Numbered from the stretch's first letter, positions 18,807 to 28,214 are shown. The stretch is 64,000 nt of DNA from Mesotoga prima MesG1.Ag.4.2 (GCF_000147715.2 NC_017934.1:2418001-2482000); one strand, 5' to 3'. Numbers and translations: made by a program. The notes: generated by a model from the sequence alone, not told the origin.

Positions 18807-18831
18807 GGCCGATCATAGGATCGGCCTTTTT
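18807..18831 (+). terminator. Intrinsic terminator after the MBL hydrolase gene
   Basis: Perfect 8-bp stem GGCCGATC / GATCGGCC with loop ATAG, directly followed by TTTTT on the plus strand. It lies 84 bases beyond the stop of the metallo-hydrolase gene and before the promoter of the TetR gene. Confidence 0.9.
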
Positions 18832-19089
18832 ATATGAAAACGAATAAATAGAGAGAACAAGGTCTTAATGAAGATCCAGTCGCGAAAGCTCACTTTCCCT
18901 GAAGAGATGGACATGCATCGAAATTCGCGACTTTAGAGAGAAACTCTGAAAAAAGTGCAACCCCCACCCCAAGCAAGTAATTTTCTTCAGTATTCGACTT
19001 CTTCCACATGCAAAGCGGGAGTCTTAATATTCTGAACTGAATGAGAAAAAGAATCTCGTAATAGCCGTAAAAAAAGTTGCGCTTCCCAC

Positions 19090-19123
19090 TTGACGACTAT
19101 AGTTTTATATAGTAAATTATAAT
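19090..19123 (+). promoter_or_regulatory. Promoter with probable TetR operator upstream of the TetR/radical-SAM pair
   Basis: TTGACG at 19090-19095 serves as -35, with TAAATT (19113-19118, 17-base gap) or the overlapping TATAAT (19118-19123) as -10. Between them lies the inverted repeat ACTATA-N6-TATAGT (19096-19113). A palindrome between the -35 and -10 of a TetR-type gene is a typical autoregulatory operator. This is inferred from sequence only. Confidence 0.6.
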
Positions 19124-19189
19124 CATAATTTCGAACACGAGTCGGATTTAGGAACGAGACTCGAAATGATTGAGATGAGGAGACTGACT

Positions 19190-19852
19190 GTGGAGAATTC
19201 TGATAGAAAGACCATGCGCCACGAAAGAAGAAGACAATTCTTCATAAAGGCCGCGCAGGAACTGATGAAAGAAGGGGACGAGTCTAAGCTGACTGCAAAG
19301 TCGATAGCCGAGCGAGCTGGTTATTCCGCTTCCAGCCTTTATGATTACTTCGAGAGTCTGGACAAATTACTGGTGATGAGTGTGGATGAATTCATGGCCG
19401 AGATCGGAGACATGACGGAAGTAGAGATAGAGAAGTGTGACAGAGTAACAGACTGTGTCGAGGCTGCCTACTTGATTTTCGCGGAGTACTTTCTCGACAA
19501 TCCTCTTCTCTTCAGAACTATCTTCCTGGCTCCGGGGAGTTCGAGAGCGAAGTTCTTCAGCAATCCCGAACTGATGCCTAAATTCTGCGAAATGGGTATG
19601 AAGAGGTTGGAATCATTGCGACAATTTGATGAGTCCTTGGGTTTGAAAAAGGGTAGCTCATTGATTATAGAACAGATACTAACACCTGAAATGTTCGGGA
19701 TACTGTTCATGTACTTTCAGGGATTATACGAGGTTTCGAAGGAAGAAGCTATTCAAATGCTGAAAAGAAACATCGATCACGTTCTAGAACCTTTTAGAGA
19801 ACTTGAAGAAAAGACTATTTCGAGCAAGGAAAGATTGGGAGGTAAGAAATGA
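19190..19852 (+). CDS. TetR/AcrR-family transcriptional regulator
   Basis: About 220 aa from the GTG at 19190, which follows AGGAG by 7 bases; an in-frame ATG at 19166 lacks a good site. The N-terminal DNA-binding domain is clear: RRQFFIKAAQELM, LTAKSIAERAG and the recognition helix region YSASSLYDYFES. The C-terminal ligand domain is helical and not assignable to a ligand class. The stop overlaps the start of the radical SAM gene in an ATGA, so the two are co-translated. The regulator probably controls its own operon through the palindrome at 19096-19113. Confidence 0.9.
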   Translation: MENSDRKTMRHERRRQFFIKAAQELMKEGDESKLTAKSIAERAGYSASSLYDYFESLDKLLVMSVDEFMAEIGDMTEVEIEKCDRVTDCVEAAYLIFAEYFLDNPLLFRTIFLAPGSSRAKFFSNPELMPKFCEMGMKRLESLRQFDESLGLKKGSSLIIEQILTPEMFGILFMYFQGLYEVSKEEAIQMLKRNIDHVLEPFRELEEKTISSKERLGGKK

Positions 19853-20964
19853 GCAATTGGAACATTCTCTTCAACGATTCGCTAAGAAATTTCTTTGGAA
19901 CAGCTATCAAAATTGCCGTCAAGAACCCTGCACAGATCGCCTTCATGGCCAAGACAGCAAAGAATCAGCGTGAGGCTGCCGCTGTAAGAGATCGTTTTGA
20001 AGCCGAAGGGCTGCACGTTCCTCCGGTCATGATAGCCAGCATTACCAGCAAGTGCAACCTCAATTGTGTGGGATGTTATTCGAACGCCAAGAAACTCAGA
20101 ACTGACAGAGAGATCACTGCCTCACACTTCAGGAGCATCCTTGAGCAGTCTGTAGAGCTTGGAATATCCATTGTTCTCATGGCAGGAGGCGAACCCTTCA
20201 TGAGGAAAGATATTCTCCAAACTGCCGCAGAGTTTCCGCAGATTCTCTTTCCTGTTTTCACAAACGGCACTATGATCGACGATAACACGGTCGAATGGCT
20301 CAAAGAACACAGAAATATCGTCCCGATTGTCAGCATAGAGGGAAATGAAGGAGACACAGACACTAGAAGAGGGGCCGGCATATACAGGAATGCTCTTGAA
20401 GTCATTGCCAGCCTTAAAGAGAGCGGGTCTTTCTTTGGAGTCTCTATTACGGCGACTTCTCAAAATCACATTAAGATAACGGAGAGAAGATTCGTAAATA
20501 ACGTTGTGAAACTTGGAGCGAAACTAGTATTCTACATAGAATTTGTTCCGCTCACTCCGGGCACTATGAATCTAGTGCTTAATCAAGAACAGAAGCTTGA
20601 ACTCGCAGACAGGATAGACGCTCTGAGGAAGAATAGCGCAAGTCTATTCGTTTCTCTGCCTGGCAGGGAAGCGACTTATGGGGGATGTCTCGCTGCAGGG
20701 AGAGGGTTCATACACCTCAGTCCCGAAGGATTTGTGGAGCCCTGTCCATTTGCTCCGTTCTCGGTTCACAACTTGAAGGAGACGAGCTTGAGAGAAGCGC
20801 TGGAATCGGAGTTCCTGAAGGTGCTCAAGGAAAATCACATGAAATGGAAGTCGAAGGATGGCGGATGCGGACTCTGGTCCAACAGAGAATGGGTGGAGAG
20901 TGTTCGACAATCGACGACAGTAGAGAAGGAAGCGATCCAGGAAACAGTATCGCTCACTTCCTGA
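19849..20964 (+). CDS. Radical SAM protein with SPASM-like C-terminus
   Basis: A 371-aa protein; RBS GGGAGGT before an ATG that overlaps the TetR stop. The [4Fe-4S] motif is CNLNCVGC (Cys69, Cys73, Cys76; CxxxCxxC spacing), with the SAM-binding GGEP in LMAGGEPFMRKD and FTNGTMID further on. The C-terminal part has additional cysteines (GGCLAAGRGF, EPCPFAPF, GGCGLW), suggesting an auxiliary cluster as in SPASM/Twitch enzymes that modify peptides or make cofactors. No precursor peptide gene was recognised next to it, so the substrate is unknown. The pairing with a TetR regulator suggests inducible expression. A decayed fragment of a related gene lies at 23559-23643. Confidence 0.88.
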   Translation: MSNWNILFNDSLRNFFGTAIKIAVKNPAQIAFMAKTAKNQREAAAVRDRFEAEGLHVPPVMIASITSKCNLNCVGCYSNAKKLRTDREITASHFRSILEQSVELGISIVLMAGGEPFMRKDILQTAAEFPQILFPVFTNGTMIDDNTVEWLKEHRNIVPIVSIEGNEGDTDTRRGAGIYRNALEVIASLKESGSFFGVSITATSQNHIKITERRFVNNVVKLGAKLVFYIEFVPLTPGTMNLVLNQEQKLELADRIDALRKNSASLFVSLPGREATYGGCLAAGRGFIHLSPEGFVEPCPFAPFSVHNLKETSLREALESEFLKVLKENHMKWKSKDGGCGLWSNREWVESVRQSTTVEKEAIQETVSLTS

Positions 20965-21807
20965 GGAAAGCGTGAATGTCTCGAATGAAAGTGAGCTTCT
21001 TAGAAAAACGATTTGTCCTTAGAACAGGTCGAAAAGGCTCAGCGAAGTTTACAGAGTGAAGGAAACGTCTTTAGAAGAATTCGGCCGAATTTTCACTTCG
21101 AGAATCTCGGTACTTTTCAGAAGCACGATTAGAACTAACCAACTTTAGTGTGATACTAGGCCATCCTCAAAGTACTTAGGAACATGAACTGACTGGATTA
21201 TACTCAGACGAGAACCTGTACTGTGAAACATACAAAGTGCAGCAAATGCTCAATCTGCGAAAGGGTATCGGATTTTGGAGATCTTGCTCATCGCCTTCAG
21301 GAAAAGTCAAACTCCCCCGGTTTGGAACCCGAAACGATTCAAGGTTCCGGTGACATGCGAATCGAAGGAAAGATTCTGTGGGCACAATGTTTCCCCAGGA
21401 ATTGAATTTGGAATGCAGAATAGGGGCGGGGCTTCCTCTAAGCTCATCAGGCCTTATCTGCTTCATGAAAACCGTATTGAAATAACCTGTCCAATCATGC
21501 ATCTTTGAGGAGCTTTCCGCACCGATCGTCACGGCTTCAATATTCGCCTTCGAAATTAGAGAAGATCCTCTCCAATCGAAGCAAATAGCCCACCGCCACG
21601 ACCGACACTTAAACTGGAGAAGTGCTTCAAGCTGCCATCTCTGCAAAAGATCTACGACGTGAAAGAAACATATCTCTATAGTAAAGAACTCCCTTGAATT
21701 CCGCATCCCGACCAAATGGATTGGGAATTCAGTTACTTGAAGTATAATATCTCAAATGATAGAAGGCTCAAGTTAGAGCGCAACTCTCGAGATTGGAGGG
21801 ATAACTT
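20965..21807. other. Intergenic region, no gene accepted
   Basis: About 840 bases between two plus-strand genes. A 179-codon minus-strand frame (21176-21715) has no ribosome binding site, is rich in Ser/Cys/Trp/Arg and resembles no family, so I treat it as chance. GGAGGG just before 21808 is the next gene's ribosome binding site. Confidence 0.5.
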
Positions 21808-23493
21808 ATGACTGGAAAAAATATCAGTTGTTTGTTCGAAGACCTTGGAAGCACTGGAGTTGCCGTGGGTGTCTTCAAAGAAGGAGAAGTAATCCTAAAA
21901 GAGACTTTTGGGCTAGCAAATGAAGAACAGAAAATCCCCGTTAAGACTTGCAGTATCTTTCACATTGGTTCTGTGAGCAAGCAGTTCACGGCAATGTGCA
22001 TCGCTCTGCTTGAAGAGAAGTCGCTCGATGTGTCTAGAAGAATAACCGACTTCTTCCCTGATCTTGGAAGTCATGCAGCAGAGATAAGAATCCTCGATCT
22101 GATACACATGACAAACGGCCTCCCGGATCTATACAAGGTTTCGCAGTACATCTTAGGCTTAAGAGAGAGTGACTATCTGACTTCGACAGAAGCGTATAAC
22201 CTTCTAAGAAACCTTCGATGGCTTGAGTTCGAGCCTGGCAAAAGGTGGGCATACGGCAATTCAGGTTACATTCTTCTCGGTAGGCTGGTCGAAAAAGTGA
22301 CAGGATCGACATTGAATGAATTCGCAGCAAGAGAGATCTTCTCCCCATTAGGAATGACGAACACTTTTTTCAGAGAAGACAATACTAGACTTATAAAGAA
22401 TGTAGTTGATGGCTACTGCGAATACGAATATCTGCATTCCAAGTCTTTCAGATTGCCTTCATGCGAACCGGGGAGGCTCTCAAAAGCTCTCGATCTAATG
22501 GAGTGCACAGGAGCAGGTCAATTATGGAGCACAATTGATGATCTTCTCATTTGGGAAAGGGCCTTCCACAAGAAGATGATTGGCGAAGATCCGGAGAAGT
22601 TGTCGGAGAAGATCATTTCTCCGGCGAAACTGAACAACGGCAATCGGTGCGACTACGGTTACGGTCTATTCTTGACCAAGAGAAAGGGTAAGACGGTTGT
22701 CATGCACGAGGGAGGAAGCCTAGGATTTAACGCTGCCATTTACAGGATACCTTCCGAATCCCTTTCTGTTGTTGTTCTGGCGAATCGTAACGACTTCCTT
22801 CACAGGATGCTGGTGAAACTCGGCATCGAGATCTACGAAGCAATTGCCGACTGGGTTCTTGGAGAAGATTCGGCGTGTCTTGACAGCAAAGACGAAGGCA
22901 CAAAACCTGAAGAACTTTCTGAAGATTGGCTTGAAGAGATGAAGGAAGGCGACAAGTGGTTTGCCGATAGAAAGAGCGCTCAAATCTGCAGGCTTTTCGT
23001 TGAGGAGGGCTTCCTCAAGCTAGATATGAACGGTGAAAGGGTACATGTATTATTGCCCCTGAGAGGACTCCGATTCGAAGAGATGGATCGTGAGTTTGAA
23101 GGGGAAATCTTCCGGGAGAATGGAGAGAAAGGGCTTCTATTAACAAATCACAGCGGTGCAGTTTGGTTCAGACCATTCGAGAAGAGACTTTCAAAATGTG
23201 ATCTCCAAGAGTACTGTGGAAGATACTATTGTCGTGATATTGACACAGGTTACGATCTCTATGCAACCGAAAGAGGCCTGCTATTTTCCAACACGAATGC
23301 GCACCACGATGCTATGAATTTCGAATACCGGCCCGCCGTCAAGGATCTTTTCTTCACCTATGCACCACCTTATCTGAGCTGCTATTTTGGCGTTGAGTTC
23401 CTAAGGGACAGGGATCAAGACGTTGAGGCTTTTGTGTTCAGGGACTACGACAATGATGGGAGGGAGTTCTTGAAATTCGCAAAGATTCATTGA
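21808..23493 (+). CDS. Serine hydrolase, class C beta-lactamase/PBP-like fold, with extra C-terminal domain
   Basis: A 561-aa protein from an ATG preceded by TTGGAGGGAT. The catalytic tetrad motif is S55-V-S-K58 in FHIGSVSKQFTA, the second motif is Y149-G-N151 in WAYGNSGYILLG, and the third-motif equivalent is HEGG at ~300 (VMHEGGSLGFNA). There is no signal peptide, so it appears cytoplasmic, unlike its distant relative at 25105. After the ~370-aa catalytic domain there is a ~190-aa beta-rich extension (to DNDGREFLKFAKIH) like the lipocalin-type tail of some PBP-like esterases and D-aminopeptidases. Such proteins act as esterases, peptidases or DD-peptidases; the substrate is not predictable. 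It stands alone, followed by repeats. Confidence 0.88.
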   Translation: MTGKNISCLFEDLGSTGVAVGVFKEGEVILKETFGLANEEQKIPVKTCSIFHIGSVSKQFTAMCIALLEEKSLDVSRRITDFFPDLGSHAAEIRILDLIHMTNGLPDLYKVSQYILGLRESDYLTSTEAYNLLRNLRWLEFEPGKRWAYGNSGYILLGRLVEKVTGSTLNEFAAREIFSPLGMTNTFFREDNTRLIKNVVDGYCEYEYLHSKSFRLPSCEPGRLSKALDLMECTGAGQLWSTIDDLLIWERAFHKKMIGEDPEKLSEKIISPAKLNNGNRCDYGYGLFLTKRKGKTVVMHEGGSLGFNAAIYRIPSESLSVVVLANRNDFLHRMLVKLGIEIYEAIADWVLGEDSACLDSKDEGTKPEELSEDWLEEMKEGDKWFADRKSAQICRLFVEEGFLKLDMNGERVHVLLPLRGLRFEEMDREFEGEIFRENGEKGLLLTNHSGAVWFRPFEKRLSKCDLQEYCGRYYCRDIDTGYDLYATERGLLFSNTNAHHDAMNFEYRPAVKDLFFTYAPPYLSCYFGVEFLRDRDQDVEAFVFRDYDNDGREFLKFAKIH

Positions 23494-23558
23494 TTGAAAA
23501 TCACTTACAGCTGCAAATCATGAATCATCTGCCCTTTGAAGAATGTCGAGAATCTGCA

Positions 23559-23643
23559 GTTAGAACTTGCAGACAGGATAAACGCCTGAGGTAAAACAGC
23601 GTAAGCAGATTTGTCTCTTCACCTGTAAGGAAACGACTTATCC
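23559..23643 (+). pseudogene. Decayed fragment of a radical SAM gene
   Basis: About 85 bases align with the internal segment of the radical SAM gene at about 20600-20685 (shared GCAGACAGGATA, CTGAGG, CAGCG/TAGCG, GAAACGACTTAT versus GAAGCGACTTAT) with roughly three quarters of positions identical and one base missing. No reading frame remains. It indicates that a second copy of that gene once lay here. Confidence 0.7.
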
Positions 23644-23691
23644 GGTTTTCAAAGGCCAATACGCTCGCCAGTACATGGTCCTCCCTCCTTG

Positions 23692-24044
23692 TCATTACCC
23701 ACATTATTTTTTCTGAAGCTCAATCATCTTGTTCCTTAGTTCCATAATCGGCCTGAAATCTCGCGTCTCTTCAGTCTCCCCTCTCTTTTTCTCTAGGGTT
23801 CTTAAAAGAACCTGGACGCGTAGCGTCAGAACTAGAGCCGCTTTTCTCTCTTCACTTTGGCTTCTTGCGTTTTGTTGCCTCCTGCGAAGCAGCATCACTT
23901 CCTCGCGCAGCGAGCCTCACTTCCCCGGATGCTACTCCGGGCATCACTTCCTGGGATGTTCTTCCCAGCATCACTTCTGCTCTTTCCAGACCCCAGACCC
24001 GGCTCTTCCTGGCTCTTGATCTAAATCCCCGCTCGAGCGGTTTG
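23692..24044. repeat. Hairpin-string repeat, copy C
   Basis: Third copy of the element at 2003, with the same hairpins and CATCACTTC linkers. Copies C and D read GACGCGTAGCGTC where A and B read GACGCGTAGCATC, so here that hairpin is perfect. It is directly followed by copy D at a period of 353 bases. Confidence 0.85.
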
Positions 24045-24374
24045 TCATTACCCACATTATTTTTTCTGAAGCTCAATCATCTTATTCCTTAGTTCCATAA
24101 TCGGCCTGAAATCTCGCGTCTCTTCAGTCTCCCCTCTCTCTTTTTCTCTAGCGTTCTTAAAAGAACCTGGACGCGTAGCGTCAGAACTAGATCCGCTTTT
24201 CTCTCTTCACTCTTGGCTTCTTACGTCTTTTTTGCCTCCTGCGAAGCAGCATCACTTCCTCGCGCAGCGAGCCTCACTTCCCCGGATGCTACTCCGGGCA
24301 TCACTTCCTGGGATGTTCTTCCCAGCATCACTTCTGCTCTTTCCAGATCCCAGACCCGGCTCTTCCTGGCTCTT
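24045..24374. repeat. Hairpin-string repeat, copy D (tandem with C)
   Basis: Fourth copy, again carrying CTGCGAAGCAG, CTCGCGCAGCGAG, CCCGGATGCTACTCCGGG and CTGGGATGTTCTTCCCAG with CATCACTTC linkers. It passes into the second repeat module at 24375, exactly as copy B does. Confidence 0.85.
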
Positions 24375-24713
24375 GATCTTAAATCCCCGCTTGAGCGGGG
24401 GGGACCGCTTGCGGTGGGGTGTGTGCTCTTTGAACAACGTTTATAATAGATTGGCCTGTTCGCAATTGAACGATATATTCACTACTTCACGTTATTAATC
24501 TGTAATCCATATGTATGCTCCTGCCAGAGACCAAAAACTAACATCGAGCAATCACTCACATCGGTCTATTTCAGAGCATCGGTTTTTTTCGCATACTAAG
24601 ACCTACACCCTCCGCCACTACGTGGCCCTCCTCCCTCGAGGGAGGACTTAAGATCAGGATCATCAGGAGCAAAATGCAAGTTCGTGCATAAACCAGCATA
24701 TTAGTGGAATTTG
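24375..24713. repeat. Second repeat module, copy 2
   Basis: Matches 2684-3013, with CCCCGCTTGAGCGGGG, ACCGCTTGCGGT, GCCACTACGTGGC and CCTCCCTCGAGGGAGG. In the last hairpin the loop-closing base differs from copy 1 (TCGA for TCAA) and the stem is kept. Its right end (about 24640-24713) is followed by a second partial copy. Confidence 0.8.
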
Positions 24714-24736
24714 ACTCCCTACTCATGGGTAATGAT

Positions 24737-24832
24737 GAGCTCGCTCAAGGGAGGATTCAAGATCAGGATCATCAGGATCGAAACGCAAATTCGCACGAGA
24801 ACCAGCATATTAGCGGCATTCAACTCCCTTCA
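24737..24832. repeat. Partial tandem copy of the second repeat module's right end
   Basis: CAAGGGAGGATTCAAGATCAGGATCATCAGGATCG followed by a CCAGCATATTAGCGGCATT-like end repeats the last ~80 bases of the module just upstream. The remaining ~270 bases up to the next gene hold no recognisable feature. Confidence 0.65.
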
Positions 24833-25104
24833 GACGAAAAGAACGTTGCGATCATTGTCATTACATCGGCCAGGTTCGGAAATCTCCTTTGTCGATTGAA
24901 GGGACGCTTTAAGAGGCTAGTGAATGGAGAAATGAGTTTCTGGAAAAGATTGCAGAGATTTAATACAGATTTGACTGTGTGCAAGACGATGCACGAGGTG
25001 TTTCAGTGTAGCTGCTTGATGGCCGGACCGGAGTATAATCATTCACATAAATAAGTTAAACAAGCCTTTTAGTTTTCTACTGATTCGCCTTGGAGGTGAG
25101 GGAT

Positions 25105-26193
25105 GTGAAAGGTATCAGTCTTTTACTGCTTTTATTCTTAGGCAGTTTTCTTCTGGGAACGACGATCGATGATGCACTTCTCGAGAGCATTGAAGCACTG
25201 GTTGCAGAGACTGCCGAGAGTAAATCCATCCCGGGGCTTTCGCTTTCAGTAAGAGTCGGAGACGTTATCACTGTTTTCGACTACGGTTACGCCAATCTTG
25301 AGCACCAAATTCCTGTTACGAAGGATTCGATTTTCGAGATAGGTTCGATTAGTAAGACAATAACGGCAGTAGGTATCCTCCAGTTGAGGGAGCGGGGTCT
25401 CATAGATCTCGATGATACAATTGAGCCTTTCTTCCGCGACTTCCCGAGAGCAGGTGAGATAACTGTGAGAGATCTACTGCAGCACAGCTCCGGAATTCAT
25501 GAGCTGACGGACATTGAGGAATTCAGTAACAATATGCGCCGTGACTGGAGCCCTCAAGAGTTGATAGAGATTACCAGTGAGTTTGAACTGGATTTCGCAC
25601 CGGGAACCTCTGCTCAATACAGCAACATCAACTTCATCCTCCTGGGTCTGATTATCGAAGAGCTTACCGGCATCCCGTATGACGAATACATAGCAGATAA
25701 CATACTCGGGCCTCTCGGAATGGGCAACAGCATGCTCGGGAGCAGGAAGACTCTGGTGTATGGCAGGGCAAGTGGCTATCGGCTTTCTGAAGGCGTACTG
25801 GAAAATGCAGAGTATGAAAGTCTTGTCTCGCCCTTCGCCAGTGGAGCGATGATATCGACATCTGAGGATCTTGTAAAACTCACCAGAGTCTTTACCCCGG
25901 ACCTCTTGCTTTCAAAACAGAGTATAGATGAAATGATATCTCAGACGGTACTCAGAAATGGTGAGTTGTGGCCCAATGATAAGAGCATGACCTACGGACT
26001 CGGGCTTGATATGCTCTACTTTTTTGACAGATTCGTACCCGGAAAGACGGGCGGAATATCCGGCTTCAACTCATACTTTCTCTATCTTCCCGATAGAGAT
26101 CTTGCAGTGGCCGTGACTGCCAATCTAGATGACAGCCTCAGGGAGATTGTTTTGCTGGCAATGGAGGTAGCCGATCTCTTGAGGAGCAATTGA
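25105..26193 (+). CDS. Secreted serine hydrolase (beta-lactamase/PBP-like fold)
   Basis: About 362 aa. The start is the GTG at 25105, which follows GGAGGT by 7 bases; a TTG in frame at 25090 overlaps that site and is unlikely. The N-terminus VKGISLLLLLFLGSFLLG is a signal peptide. The catalytic motifs are complete: S81-I-S-K84 (IGSISKTITA), Y172-S-N174 (QYSNINFILLG) and K314-T-G316 (PGKTGGISGFN). The length is that of a single-domain penicillin-binding/beta-lactamase-like hydrolase. The mature enzyme should be exported and act on cell-wall peptides or esters. It lies alone between repeat DNA and an intergenic region. Confidence 0.9.
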   Translation: MKGISLLLLLFLGSFLLGTTIDDALLESIEALVAETAESKSIPGLSLSVRVGDVITVFDYGYANLEHQIPVTKDSIFEIGSISKTITAVGILQLRERGLIDLDDTIEPFFRDFPRAGEITVRDLLQHSSGIHELTDIEEFSNNMRRDWSPQELIEITSEFELDFAPGTSAQYSNINFILLGLIIEELTGIPYDEYIADNILGPLGMGNSMLGSRKTLVYGRASGYRLSEGVLENAEYESLVSPFASGAMISTSEDLVKLTRVFTPDLLLSKQSIDEMISQTVLRNGELWPNDKSMTYGLGLDMLYFFDRFVPGKTGGISGFNSYFLYLPDRDLAVAVTANLDDSLREIVLLAMEVADLLRSN

Positions 26194-26727
26194 AAGGCCA
26201 TGATAATCGCACAGTCTGGCTCTTGACGTGTGGAGCTAGTCGATTTCGATCTTGCAAGTAGGATGTTTTGCTGTCTTCATTACGCAAGGAGTTTGTTTGA
26301 CGCGAGCTCCTCGACAAGTTGAATCTCGAGATCTCGCTTTTCAGCAGATAGCTGACAGGTTTGTTCTGAACGTTTTGGAAAACGAAGAGATTAGAAGAAG
26401 CGCATTTGCTGAAATTCTAAGCCGATGATTCTTGGAATGATTCAGACTACACTACTTTGGTGAAGACCGAGAGTAATAGGAGGGTATATTTTAGTCGTGA
26501 GGAGTAGATTTATTGGCCAGAGCTGAGCCCACAACACAGTTAGGAGCCTGACAGAGAAAACATAATTTTGAGCCGACTAAAATCTCGAAGTTTTGATCTG
26601 CTCAGTGGTGGCAAAACCGATTTTGGCAATCTCTTTACTTTTCGGGAAAGCATAGATTGAGGAGCAAGATGGACTTAATGGCGTCTGCCGATTATGTGTT
26701 TTCTCACAACTAAGAGGAGGTTTTCTT
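26194..26727. other. Intergenic region with a possible gene remnant
   Basis: About 530 bases between two plus-strand genes. Apart from a short open segment at 26311-26428 that looks coding (below) I see nothing. AAGAGGAGG at about 26708 is the ribosome binding site of the next gene. Confidence 0.4.
26311..26428 (+). pseudogene. Possible C-terminal remnant of an unknown gene
   Basis: A frame ending in TGA at 26426 reads RQVESRDLAFQQIADRF, then VLNVLENEEIRRSAFAEILSR. This is an amphipathic helical sequence with natural-looking composition, while the upstream part is out of frame. I do not recognise the family. It may be the decayed end of a lost gene or chance. Confidence 0.3.
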
Positions 26728-28131
26728 ATGGCTTCAAAGAAACTACTAATACTGTGTGTGCTGTTTATAACGTTTCTTTCGACCGTGTACTCCAGTCAGC
26801 ATGATCTCACTACGGACCCTTATGAAGCAAGTTTGGTGGCCAAAGATGCATACATCTTCGCTTATCCGATGCTCGAGAATTACAGAACGATGTATGGCGA
26901 GGCAGTTGATTCGGGAGTCTTCAACACGTTCAATCATGTCAAGACGATATTTGGACCTCAAAGCAGAACAGTTGTCCGTCCTAACAACGATACGATCTAT
27001 TCTACTGCCTGGCTCGACTTGAGGGCCGAGCCAATTGTAATAAGTCTTCCGGCAGTTTCCGACAGATATTTCTCCTTGCAGCTGGTAGACATGTACACTC
27101 ACAACTTTGCTTATGCAGGCTCGCGAACCACTGGTACCGGAGCCGTGACAGTTATGGTTGCCGGCCCCTACTGGGACGGTGAAATCCCCTCAGGTATAGA
27201 TAATGCCTTCTACAGTGAAGGCAATTATGTCTATTGTGTTGTGAGGGCGGCAGTTAATAGCGAGCGGCCGGGAGATCTCCAGACGATTCTCCAAATGCAG
27301 CAGAAGTATTCATTGCAGCCTCTCAGCACTTACTGCGGAGAACCTGAACCGTCGCCACTTGAAGCAGAGGACTTCCCACTCTTCGATCAGACAGTTGCCG
27401 ATTCCGTTGGTTTCATCGGATACTTCAATTTCCTTCTGGGCCAGTTGAAGATCCACCCATCTGAAGAGGCTCTTATCGAGAGATACTCAGAGATAGGAGT
27501 CGGACCCGATTTCGTCTTCAATCCAGCGGATCTCACAGAGCCTGTAAATGAAGCGATCGAATCTGCAATAGCTCAAGCTCGCCAGGAAATATACCATCCC
27601 GGTACAGCGATTGGAAGCATCACAAACGGCTGGTCTCTGCCGGGAAGAATCTTCGGAAACAGAGAAAGGATGCAGGGCAATTATTTCATTAGGGCCACTG
27701 CTGCGCACATGGGATTGTATGGAAATGATCTCGAAGAGGCTTATTATCCGAGTAGTTTCTTCGATAGCGATGGAGAGCCGCTAGATGCTTCCAAGTACAA
27801 CTACATGATAACCTTCAGCCAAGATCAGTTGCCCCCAGTTGATGAAAGGGGTTTCTGGTCAATCACAATGTATGATGCAGACCAGTTCATGGTTGAAAAT
27901 CCTCTTGACAGATACTCTATAGGTGACAGATCCGAACTGGTCTACGGAGACGATGGATCTTTGGTCATCTATCTCCAGCATAAATCCCCCGGAGAATCGA
28001 AGGAGTCGAACTGGCTTCCGGCTCCGGACGGTAAATTCACAACGACTTTGAGAATATACATCCCGTTGCCTGAAGGGCTCGATCCACTCTACTGTCCACC
28101 CGCAGTAAGGAAGGCTGGAGCGGTCGAGTAG
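26728..28131 (+). CDS. DUF1254/DUF1214-domain secreted protein
   Basis: A 467-aa protein with a good ribosome binding site (AGAGGAGG) and a signal peptide (KKLLILCVLFITFLSTVYS). The N-terminal half matches DUF1254 (AYIFAYPMLENYRTMYG, RPNNDTIYSTAWLDLRAEP, VSDRYFSLQLVDMYTHNFAY). The C-terminal half matches DUF1214 (YNYMITFSQDQLPPVDERGF, WSITMYDADQFMVENPLDRY). The combination is typical for these exported proteins, annotated only as hypothetical; no enzyme activity is established. The length is normal, and there is no operon partner: the next 2 kb contain repeats and gene remnants. Confidence 0.88.
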   Translation: MASKKLLILCVLFITFLSTVYSSQHDLTTDPYEASLVAKDAYIFAYPMLENYRTMYGEAVDSGVFNTFNHVKTIFGPQSRTVVRPNNDTIYSTAWLDLRAEPIVISLPAVSDRYFSLQLVDMYTHNFAYAGSRTTGTGAVTVMVAGPYWDGEIPSGIDNAFYSEGNYVYCVVRAAVNSERPGDLQTILQMQQKYSLQPLSTYCGEPEPSPLEAEDFPLFDQTVADSVGFIGYFNFLLGQLKIHPSEEALIERYSEIGVGPDFVFNPADLTEPVNEAIESAIAQARQEIYHPGTAIGSITNGWSLPGRIFGNRERMQGNYFIRATAAHMGLYGNDLEEAYYPSSFFDSDGEPLDASKYNYMITFSQDQLPPVDERGFWSITMYDADQFMVENPLDRYSIGDRSELVYGDDGSLVIYLQHKSPGESKESNWLPAPDGKFTTTLRIYIPLPEGLDPLYCPPAVRKAGAVE

Positions 28132-28214
28132 AGTTAACCGGGAGCAAAGGAGACCAGACGAGAGCTTCTCGATATAGCCCTCAATTTCGTTATCCCATAG
28201 AGCCTGCCCCTAAA

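Noticed and set aside
21176-21715. 179-codon minus-strand open frame
   Set aside because: No Shine-Dalgarno site, biased Ser/Cys/Arg/Trp composition, no recognisable domain, and no neighbour in the same direction.
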